The translations under genes were made by a program, and so were the position numbers. 28,873 nt of DNA from DASXBA01 sp036406475 (GTDB lineage Bacteria; Actinomycetota; Thermoleophilia; Solirubrobacterales; Thermoleophilaceae). This document shows, piece by piece, positions 1 through 5,895 of this stretch (positions are counted from its first letter, which is position 1; each line of letters opens with the position of its first letter). The stretch lies in NCBI GenBank assembly GCA_036406475.1, contig DASXBA010000142.1, forward strand, positions 1 through 28,873, given 5' to 3'. The notes beneath the pieces were generated by a model. It had not been told where the DNA came from, did not search any database, and saw nothing but the letters and a program-made list of their open reading frames with translations.

Positions 1-38
1 GTAGGGGCGAGGGTTTCCTGTGAGGCGCTTTACCTCTT

Positions 39-254
39 GTGGCTCCGAGCGGGTTTCGTGAACTTGTCGCCTACCGGCTCGCGGCCGAACTCGCGAATGA
101 GCTGTACGCGGAGGTGACCGGGTGGCCGTGGTTCCCTCGCAGGTCCCTAGGACTCCAGCTCGTCCGCTCGGCGGACTCGATCGGCGCCAACATCGCCGAA
201 GGCGCGACCTACGACCTACGACCTACGACCTACGACCTACGACCTACGACCTAC
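39..254 (+). pseudogene. Truncated four-helix-bundle (S23/IVP-like) protein gene
   Basis: The reading frame opens with GTG at 39, after an in-frame TGA at 21-23. Its first 55 or so residues fit the N-terminal half of the four-helix-bundle family (23S rRNA intervening-sequence protein/Avd-like): FRELVAYRLAAELANELY early on, then the hallmark SADSIGANIAEGA. Family members are usually about 115-125 residues, with two more helices after NIAEG. Here the match stops at the G-A after NIAE and runs straight into a heptanucleotide repeat; beyond that the frame reads antisense to the crotonase gene and is meaningless. I infer a gene whose 3' half was lost. The family's cellular role is poorly defined; some members are accessory proteins of diversity-generating retroelements, but no reverse transcriptase is present here. 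No clear Shine-Dalgarno sequence is visible. Confidence 0.7.
206..254. repeat. Tandem heptamer repeat, seven copies of GACCTAC
   Basis: Seven perfect, uninterrupted copies of the 7-bp unit GACCTAC fill 206-254. Because 7 is not a multiple of 3, every plus frame reads the same cycling heptapeptide (Y-D-L-R-P-T-T) with no stop, while every minus frame meets a TAG once per 21 bp. The left edge cuts the four-helix-bundle gene. The right edge carries the TAG stop (251-253) of the minus-strand crotonase. Such a perfect array is prone to slipped-strand copy-number change. Confidence 0.97.
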
Positions 255-1045
255 CGCCCCTTCCACTCCGGCTTCCGCTTCTCCGCGAAGGCCTGGACCC
301 CCTCCTGGAAGTCCTCGGACAGGAAGCACGAGCGGCGCAGCTCCACGAGCTCGGCCTCCACGTCCGGGTCGAGGCGGCCCTCCACCGCCAACAGCTCGCG
401 GATGATCCGCTTGTTGCCCGAGATCGAGAGCGGCGCGTTGGCCGCAAGCTCGCGGGCCAGGTCCAGCGACGCCGATTCGACCTCTTCGTCGCCGTGTACC
501 GAGTTCACGAGGCCCCACTGGAGGGCGGTGTCGGCGTCGACGTTGCGGCCGACCAGGAACAGCTCGCGGGTCCGCGGCGCGCCGATGGCGTCGATGAACT
601 TGCGCAGGCCGGTGTGCGAGTAGATGAGGCCCAGCTTGGCCGGCGGCATGCCGAGCTTGGCGCCCCGCGCCGCCACGCGCAGGTCGCAGGCGAGCGCCAC
701 CTCGAGGCCGCCGCCGATCGTGTGGCCGTTGAGTGCCGCGACGGTCGCGTAGGGATAGGACTCGAGGGCGTCGATCGCCTCGGCGAAGGGGTGGGCGACC
801 AGCGACTCCGCGCGGACGGCGAACTCGTCCGGGGGGATGTCGCCGATGTCGTAGCCCGCTGAGAAGACCCGCTCGGAGCCGGTGAGGATCACGCAGCGGG
901 CGTCGAGCCCCGGCAGGGTCTTGGCGATCACGTCGAGGATCTCGAGGTCGAGCGCGTTGCGCTTGGCCAGGTTGTCGATCGTTAGCCGGGCGACGCCCTC
1001 GGCGGGCTCGTCCAGCAGCAGCTTGCCGGAGGCGAGCTCCGTCAC
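251..1045 (-). CDS. Crotonase-fold enoyl-CoA hydratase/isomerase family protein, resembling methylmalonyl-CoA decarboxylase
   Basis: This 264-residue protein is of ordinary crotonase length. The oxyanion-hole segments are visible: FSAGYD at 61-66 and TIGGGLE at 109-115. The first hydratase glutamate is present (E115), but the second is not: the PE of true hydratases reads PP (134-135). The segment LGMPPAKLGLIYSHTG (131-146), with a tyrosine at 142, and the ending SEDFQEGVQAFAEKRKPEW match my memory of E. coli YgfG/ScpB, methylmalonyl-CoA decarboxylase, where Tyr140 contacts the carboxylate. A decarboxylase or other acyl-CoA lyase is therefore more likely than a plain hydratase, but the substrate is inferred. 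The GTG start lies 10 bp after the biotin-carrier stop, suggesting one transcript. The TAG stop is supplied by the heptamer repeat. Confidence 0.88.
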   Translation of the reverse strand: MTELASGKLLLDEPAEGVARLTIDNLAKRNALDLEILDVIAKTLPGLDARCVILTGSERVFSAGYDIGDIPPDEFAVRAESLVAHPFAEAIDALESYPYATVAALNGHTIGGGLEVALACDLRVAARGAKLGMPPAKLGLIYSHTGLRKFIDAIGAPRTRELFLVGRNVDADTALQWGLVNSVHGDEEVESASLDLARELAANAPLSISGNKRIIRELLAVEGRLDPDVEAELVELRRSCFLSEDFQEGVQAFAEKRKPEWKGR

Positions 1046-1055
1046 GCGGCGGCGG

Positions 1056-1268
1056 TCACTCGAGGACGACCAGGGTGTCGCCCTCGGAGACCGACTGGCC
1101 CTCCTGGCAGCTGATCTCCTTGACGGTGCCGTCGTCCTCCGCCTCGACGGGCATCTCCATCTTCATCGACTCGAGGATCACGAGCGTGTCGCCCTCCTCG
1201 ACCTGCTGGCCGACCTGACACTCGATCTTCCACACGGTCCCCGTGATGTGCGCCTCGACGTCTGGCAA
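1056..1268 (-). CDS. Stand-alone biotin carboxyl carrier (biotinyl-domain) protein
   Basis: A 70-residue protein that is essentially one biotinyl domain. The biotinylation motif ESMKM lies at 33-37, so the modified lysine is K36, about 35 residues from the C-terminus as usual. I chose the TTG at 1266-1268 because AGGAGG stands 5 nt upstream and translation begins exactly at the domain edge; the open frame extends to 1787 but that extension is antisense to the SDR. Such small carriers serve acyl-CoA carboxylases or decarboxylases by moving CO2 on biotin. No carboxylase or transcarboxylase subunit is in the window; the next gene, 10 bp downstream, is the decarboxylase-like crotonase. Biotin-dependent decarboxylase versus carrier for a distant carboxylase cannot be told apart here. 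Confidence 0.92.
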   Translation of the reverse strand: MPDVEAHITGTVWKIECQVGQQVEEGDTLVILESMKMEMPVEAEDDGTVKEISCQEGQSVSEGDTLVVLE

Positions 1269-1310
1269 CGGTTCCTCCTGGTCCTTGGCGGTCGCGGCAC
1301 GATAGTCAGT

Positions 1311-1316
1311 TAGCGT
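1311..1316 (+). promoter_or_regulatory. -10 box TAGCGT, leaderless-type, for the SDR gene
   Basis: TAGCGT fits the actinobacterial TANNNT -10 pattern and ends 7 nt before the GTG at 1324, which would place the transcript start on the start codon. No Shine-Dalgarno sequence precedes this start. Confidence 0.5.
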
Positions 1317-1323
1317 TCCCGCC

Positions 1324-2232
1324 GTGGCCCGCGCCCCACGTTCGTTGCAGGGAAAGGTCGTCGCCGTGACCGGCGGTGCACGGGGCATCGGCCGCGCCAC
1401 GGCGACCGCGCTGGCGCGCAAGGGCGCGCGGGTGGCGATCGGCGACGTGGACGCCGACGCCGCTCGTGAAACCGCTGCCGAGATCGGCTCGGGAGTGCTC
1501 GCGTTCGAGCTCGACGTGACCGACCGCGAGTCCTTCGCGGCCTTCCTCGACAGCGTTGAGTCCGAGGCCGGCCCGCTGGACGTGATGATCAACAACGCCG
1601 GCATCCTCCACCTCGGGCCGTTCGCGGAGGAGGACGAGGCGAGCCAGGCGCGGCAGGTCGACATCAACCTGAACGGGCCGATGCGGGGCACCAAGCTGGC
1701 GCTCGAGCGGATGGTCCCGCGCGGCCGGGGGCACATCGTCAACATGGCTTCCTCGGCGGGCAAGCTCACGCCGCCCGGCATCGCCACCTACACGGCGACC
1801 AAGCACGGCGTGGTGGGCTTCACCGAGGCCGTCCGCTGGGAGCAGCGCGGCAGCGGCATCGACTTCTCGATCGTGATGCCCGCCGTGGTGCGAACCGAGA
1901 TGATCGCCGGCTACAAGGCCGCCCGCGGCGTCCAGGACATCGGCCCGGAGGACGTGGCAGCCGCGATCGTGGACGCGCTCGAGCATCCCCGGCTCGAGGT
2001 GTGGGTGCCCAAGCCTCTCGGCGGCCTCTGGAAGCTCCTGGTGATCCTCCCGCGGGGCCTGCGCGAGGGCCTCTTGCGGGCCATGAAGGTCGACCAGGTC
2101 ACGTGGAAGGCCGACCGCAGCGCTCGCGCGGACTACGAAGGCCGCGCCGCCGCGAGCGAGCCTAGGCGGAGTCCCGCATCGACCGCCGCCCGATTGCCCG
2201 AAGAAGACCGGGAGCCCGTCGAGCCATCCTGA
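1324..2232 (+). CDS. SDR family NAD(P)-dependent oxidoreductase
   Basis: A classical short-chain dehydrogenase of 302 residues, longer than the usual 250 because of a C-terminal extension. The nucleotide-binding motif TGGARGIG is at 16-23, NNAG at 90-93, the catalytic serine at 143 or 144, and the YTATK pair gives Y156 and K160. An aspartate after the second strand (GDVDAD, 40-45) favours NAD(H). The last 70 residues contain a proline/aromatic stretch and a charged disordered tail; that tail is encoded opposite the end of the cyclase gene, with a 71-bp tail-to-tail overlap. The GTG at 1324 is supported by a TANNNT box 7 nt upstream. The substrate is unknown; divergence from the biotin carrier does not settle it. 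Confidence 0.92.
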   Translation: MARAPRSLQGKVVAVTGGARGIGRATATALARKGARVAIGDVDADAARETAAEIGSGVLAFELDVTDRESFAAFLDSVESEAGPLDVMINNAGILHLGPFAEEDEASQARQVDINLNGPMRGTKLALERMVPRGRGHIVNMASSAGKLTPPGIATYTATKHGVVGFTEAVRWEQRGSGIDFSIVMPAVVRTEMIAGYKAARGVQDIGPEDVAAAIVDALEHPRLEVWVPKPLGGLWKLLVILPRGLREGLLRAMKVDQVTWKADRSARADYEGRAAASEPRRSPASTAARLPEEDREPVEPS

Positions 2233-3595
2233 CGGTGGCCCGGTCGCCGAGCTTCATGTGCTCGCCGGCCCCGTCGACCGCCGGACGCTGGTCGTGTCCG
2301 CCGAGAGCGCTGAGGCGCCAGGTGCCGGGCACGCCCTTCAGCTCGTGCTCGCCGCGGTCGGCGAAGTCGAGGCCCGAGCCGATCACCAGGTCGCGCACCG
2401 TGCTCGAAACGAGCACCTCGCCGGGCTCTGCCTTTGCGGCGACCCGTGCGCCGATGTGCACGGCAAGCCCGCCGACGTCGTCGCCAATGGCCTCGCACTC
2501 GCCGGTGTGCAGCCCCGCCCGGAGCTCGAGTCCGAGCTCGCCTGCGCCCGCGACAATGGCCTCGGCACAGTGGATCGCTCGCGCGGGACCCGACATGACG
2601 GCGAGGGCCCCGTCTCCGGTCGACTTGACCACGCGGCCGCCCGCCGCCTCGACCCGCTCGCGGACGAGCGCGTCGTGTCGCTCGAGCAGCTCGCGCCAGG
2701 CGGTGTCGCCGAGCGCTGCGGCGCGCGCGGTCGAGTCGACGATGTCGGTGAAGAGGACGGTGGCGAGGATCCGGTCCGGCTCCGCCGCTCGCCTGCTGCC
2801 GGTGAGAAAGCGTTCGGCCTCGTCGAGGATGGCGTCGCTGTTCTGGGTGAAGTAGGCGTGGTCGGTGCCCTCGAGCTCGACGAAGCGTGCCTCGGGTATT
2901 TGCTCGGCGATGAAGCGCCCCGCCTCGATCGGCACGACCTCGTTCGTCCGGTGCAGGACGAGCGTGGGCGCCGAGACGACCGGGAGGACATCCGATACAT
3001 CGATGTCCTGGTAGGAGGCGATCAGCTCGCGTGCCATGGTCGGTGACACCGACGCACGCTCGAACGTCGCCATGGCGGTTCGGAACGCGCGGCTCTCGGC
3101 CATGCTCGGGACCAGGAAGTCGACGCTGCGGCCCTTCCCCCAGTCGTCGACGATCTCGGTGATCCAGGCACGGACGTCGCGAAGGTCGTCGCCCTTCGCG
3201 AGGGTCCCGTAGAGCAGGAGCGCCCTGACCCGTTCCGGATAGGTGGCGGCGAACAGGATCGACGACGGGCCGCCCTCCGACTCGCCGAACAGGGCCGCCT
3301 CCGTCATACCTGCCGCGTCCATCACAGCCCGGATGTCCTCGACCCGCTCCTCCAGGGTCGGAAGATGGGCGACCGGGTCGGACAGCCCCGTGCCGGCCTT
3401 GTCGAAGATCAAGAGCCGGCTGAATGACGCCAGCCTCTGGAAGAAGCGCGTCGTGGCCGGATTCGTCCACTGCAGGTCGAGATGCGAGATGAATCCCTGG
3501 CACCAGACGATGTTGAGCGGGCCCTCGCCGAGCACCTGATACGCGACGTTCACGCCATCGGGCCGGACGGCGTAATGCGTCTCAGGTGCTTCCAC
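2162..3595 (-). CDS. Alpha/beta-hydrolase fused to class III adenylate/guanylate cyclase
   Basis: A 477-residue two-domain protein with no membrane segment. Residues 1-265 form an alpha/beta hydrolase with nucleophile elbow GESEG (104-108, S106), a strand-loop TLVLHRTNEVVP (211-222) and a terminal histidine in GTDHAYF (243-249). Residues 275-430 form a class III nucleotide cyclase: metal aspartates D284 (FTDIVDST) and D328 (KSTGDGA), with the purine-contact lysine K324. The usual transition-state asparagine/arginine pair reads VHIGAR, i.e. H380 and R384. This fusion is widespread in actinobacteria and is thought to couple a hydrolase or ligand-sensing module to cAMP synthesis; the ligand is unknown. 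The GTG start lies 6 nt behind a TAGGCT box, and glpK diverges 36 bp away. The last 40 residues are basic and unassigned. Confidence 0.92.
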   Translation of the reverse strand: MEAPETHYAVRPDGVNVAYQVLGEGPLNIVWCQGFISHLDLQWTNPATTRFFQRLASFSRLLIFDKAGTGLSDPVAHLPTLEERVEDIRAVMDAAGMTEAALFGESEGGPSSILFAATYPERVRALLLYGTLAKGDDLRDVRAWITEIVDDWGKGRSVDFLVPSMAESRAFRTAMATFERASVSPTMARELIASYQDIDVSDVLPVVSAPTLVLHRTNEVVPIEAGRFIAEQIPEARFVELEGTDHAYFTQNSDAILDEAERFLTGSRRAAEPDRILATVLFTDIVDSTARAAALGDTAWRELLERHDALVRERVEAAGGRVVKSTGDGALAVMSGPARAIHCAEAIVAGAGELGLELRAGLHTGECEAIGDDVGGLAVHIGARVAAKAEPGEVLVSSTVRDLVIGSGLDFADRGEHELKGVPGTWRLSALGGHDQRPAVDGAGEHMKLGDRATVRMARRAPGLLRAIGRRSMRDSA

Positions 3596-3601
3596 GGCGC
3601 C

Positions 3602-3607
3602 AGCCTA
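3602..3607 (-). promoter_or_regulatory. -10 box TAGGCT, leaderless-type, for the hydrolase-cyclase gene
   Basis: On the minus strand TAGGCT (TANNNT) is followed by 6 nt and then the GTG at 3593-3595. There is no Shine-Dalgarno sequence. Confidence 0.5.
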
Positions 3608-3617
3608 GCCCGCCCTT

Positions 3618-3623
3618 TAGATT
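3618..3623 (+). promoter_or_regulatory. -10 box TAGATT, leaderless-type, for glpK
   Basis: TAGATT (TANNNT) lies 8 nt before the glpK GTG at 3632. It sits 11 bp from the divergent TAGGCT box, so the two promoters share this 36-bp gap. Confidence 0.5.
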
Positions 3624-3631
3624 GCGCGCGC

Positions 3632-5074
3632 GTGATCCTCGCGATCGACCAGGGAACCACGGGCAGCACCTGCATCGTCTTCGACGAGCGGGGAAGGCCG
3701 AAGGGCCGGGCCTACCGCGAGTTCGAGCAGCACTTCCCGCGCCCCGGCTGGGTCGAGCACGACGCGAGTGAGATCTGGGACGTCACGCGGGCCGTGGCGC
3801 AGGAGGCGCTCGACGCGGCGGGCTCCGACGGCGGCGGCCTGGCCGGCATCGGGATCACGAACCAGCGCGAGACGGTCGTCGCCTGGGACCCGGATTCGGG
3901 CGAGCCGCTCCACCGGGCGCTCGTCTGGCAGGACCGGCGCACGGCGGAGCGGTGCGACGAGCTCAAGGAGGAGGGCAAAGAGCCGCTCTTCCGCGAGCGG
4001 ACCGGGCTCGTGCTCGACCCATACTTCTCGGGGACCAAGATCGAGTGGCTCGTCAAGGAGGGCGGCGTGGACCCGGGCGCGGCCTTCGGGACGATCGACT
4101 CATGGCTCCTGTTCAAGCTCACCGGCCGGCATGTGACCGACTACTCGAACGCCTCGCGGACGCTGCTCTTCGACATCCACAAGCGCGCCTGGGACCCGGA
4201 GCTCTGCGAGCTGCTGTCGGTCGAGCCGAAGTCCCTGCCCGAGCCGCTGCCGAGCGCCCACGTGTATGGCGAGACCTCCGAGTTCGGCGGCAGCGTTCCC
4301 GTGGCGGGCATCGCCGGCGACCAGCAGGCCGCCCTCTACGGCCAGGCCTGCCTCGAGCCCGGGCTCGGCAAGAACACGTACGGCACGGGCAGCTTCGTGC
4401 TCCAGAACGCGGGCGGCGACGCGCCCGAGCCCGAGGAGGGCCTTCTGACAACGGTGGCGTGGGGCGTCGCTGACCGGGTCGATTACGCGCTCGAGGCGGC
4501 CATCTTCGTGACCGGCGCGGCGGTCCAGTGGCTGCGCGACGGCCTCGGGATCATCGACAGCGCGGACGAGACCGAGGGGCTCGCGGGCTCGCTCGAGGCG
4601 AACGACGGCGTCTACATGGTCCCTGCCTTCACCGGCCTCGGCTCTCCGCACTGGGACCCCTACGCGCGCGGGACGATCATCGGCCTCACGCGGGGAACGG
4701 GGCGCGCCCACCTGGCACGGGCGGCGCTCGAGTCGATGGCCTACCAGACCGTGGATGCGGTCCGGGCGATGGAGGAGACCAGCGGCGTGACGCTCGAGGA
4801 GCTCAAGGCCGACGGCGGTGCCGTGGTGAACGGCTGGCTGATGCAGTTCCAGGCCGACGTGCTCGGCGTGCCGGTCGTGGTGCCGGAGGTGTCCGAGACC
4901 ACGGCGCTCGGCGCGGCCTACCTGGCCGGCGTGGCCACGGAGGTCTGGAGCGAGCCCGACGTGCGGGAGATGTGGCGCGAGGCCTCCCGCTACGAGCCGA
5001 GCATGTCCGAGGACGAGCGGGACGGGCTGCTGGCCGGCTGGGCTGCGGCGCTGGACCGCGCCAGGAGCGAGTAA
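3632..5074 (+). CDS. glpK: Glycerol kinase
   Basis: A FGGY-family kinase of 480 residues that phosphorylates glycerol to sn-glycerol-3-phosphate with ATP in the cytoplasm. It opens with the phosphate-binding DQGTTGST (residues 5-12) and keeps ITNQRET, the ALVWQDRR substrate loop, GIAGDQQAALYGQ, the signature GLGSPHWDPYARGTIIGLTR and the ADGGAVVNGWLMQFQAD adenosine-site region. All of these point to glycerol rather than another sugar. The open frame extends upstream to 3482, but the GTG at 3632 fits the family N-terminus and has a TAGATT box 8 nt before it. The product can feed phospholipid and triacylglycerol synthesis; a PlsC-type acyltransferase follows 32 bp downstream, probably in the same transcript. 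No glycerol facilitator or GlpD is nearby. Confidence 0.96.
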   Translation: MILAIDQGTTGSTCIVFDERGRPKGRAYREFEQHFPRPGWVEHDASEIWDVTRAVAQEALDAAGSDGGGLAGIGITNQRETVVAWDPDSGEPLHRALVWQDRRTAERCDELKEEGKEPLFRERTGLVLDPYFSGTKIEWLVKEGGVDPGAAFGTIDSWLLFKLTGRHVTDYSNASRTLLFDIHKRAWDPELCELLSVEPKSLPEPLPSAHVYGETSEFGGSVPVAGIAGDQQAALYGQACLEPGLGKNTYGTGSFVLQNAGGDAPEPEEGLLTTVAWGVADRVDYALEAAIFVTGAAVQWLRDGLGIIDSADETEGLAGSLEANDGVYMVPAFTGLGSPHWDPYARGTIIGLTRGTGRAHLARAALESMAYQTVDAVRAMEETSGVTLEELKADGGAVVNGWLMQFQADVLGVPVVVPEVSETTALGAAYLAGVATEVWSEPDVREMWREASRYEPSMSEDERDGLLAGWAAALDRARSE

Positions 5075-5106
5075 CCGAGCCGGGAGCCCCGGGTAGCAAC
5101 CCGCAG

Positions 5107-5874
5107 GTGAAGGAGCAGGTCTACAAGGATCCGCGGCCGGCCGAGTACTTCGACCGCTTCCACGAGCGCGCCCGCCGGCGCGCCCCGGACTGGGTCTACG
5201 ACGCGGTCCGCCTGGTCCTGACGCCCTACATCGTCCTCTTCTTCAGGACCCGCTGCATCGACTCGGACAACGTTCCCGTCGAGGGCCCGGCGATCGTCGC
5301 GCCCAACCACTTCTCCTTCCTCGACCACTTCTTCGTGGCGGTCTACGTCCGGCGCAAGGTCCGCTTCATGGCCAAGTCGCAGCTCTTCCAGAAGCCGATG
5401 CAGTTCATCTACCGGCACGGCGGCGTCTTCCCGATCCGGCGCGGGCACCGCGACGAGGAGGCCTTCAAGACGGCGCACGCGATCCTCGATCACGAGGGTG
5501 TGATCGTCATGTACGCCGAGGCCGGCCGCTCGCGCTCCAAGAAGCTCGGGAAGCCGCGGCACGGGCTGGGCCGGCTGGCGCTCGAGTCGGGCGTGCCGAT
5601 CGTCCCGACGGCGATCGCCGGCTCCGAGCACGCCCGCAATTGGAAGCGCCTCCAGTTTCCGAAGGTCACGCTCCAGTACGGCAAGCCGATCCGCTTCGAG
5701 AAGGTGGAGAACCCCACCAAGGAGCAGGCGCAGGAGGCCTCGGAGGTCGTGTTCGCCGAGGTGCGCCGGATGCACGAGGCGCTCCAGCGCGACGGCCGCC
5801 GCAAGGTCATCAAGGCCGCCCGCGCCGCTCGCCGCGCCGCCGAGGCGGCCGCCCGGCGCCCCGCGGTTCGCTAG
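5107..5874 (+). CDS. 1-acyl-sn-glycerol-3-phosphate acyltransferase (PlsC/LPLAT family)
   Basis: A 255-residue acyltransferase. Motif I NHFSFLD (67-73) holds the catalytic H68 and D73. The glycerophosphate-binding motif reads EAGRS (138-142) instead of the common EGTRS, and motif IV PIVPTAIAG is at 164-172. The hydrophobic stretch around 34-46 could dip into the membrane. The expected reaction is acylation of lysophosphatidate to phosphatidate. The C-terminus (from about 235) is rich in Ala/Arg/Lys and likely helical. I used the GTG at 5107, the only plausible start between the glpK stop and the first conserved residues; no convincing ribosome-binding site is seen, so translation may depend on glpK. 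Confidence 0.9.
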   Translation: MKEQVYKDPRPAEYFDRFHERARRRAPDWVYDAVRLVLTPYIVLFFRTRCIDSDNVPVEGPAIVAPNHFSFLDHFFVAVYVRRKVRFMAKSQLFQKPMQFIYRHGGVFPIRRGHRDEEAFKTAHAILDHEGVIVMYAEAGRSRSKKLGKPRHGLGRLALESGVPIVPTAIAGSEHARNWKRLQFPKVTLQYGKPIRFEKVENPTKEQAQEASEVVFAEVRRMHEALQRDGRRKVIKAARAARRAAEAAARRPAVR

Positions 5875-5878
5875 TCCG

Positions 5879-5884
5879 TAGGAT
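5879..5884 (+). promoter_or_regulatory. Candidate -10 box TAGGAT before the secreted hydrolase gene
   Basis: TAGGAT (TANNNT) ends 11 nt before the GTG at 5896, which would give a leader of only a few nucleotides. Weaker than the other boxes because of the longer spacing. Confidence 0.3.
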
Positions 5885-5895
5885 TTCCGCCGGGG

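Noticed and set aside
206..254. CRISPR array
   Set aside because: The 7-bp units are contiguous with no spacers, and no cas genes are near.
39..254. Diversity-generating retroelement accessory (Avd)
   Set aside because: The four-helix-bundle fragment resembles Avd in fold class only. No reverse transcriptase, template repeat or variable repeat is present.
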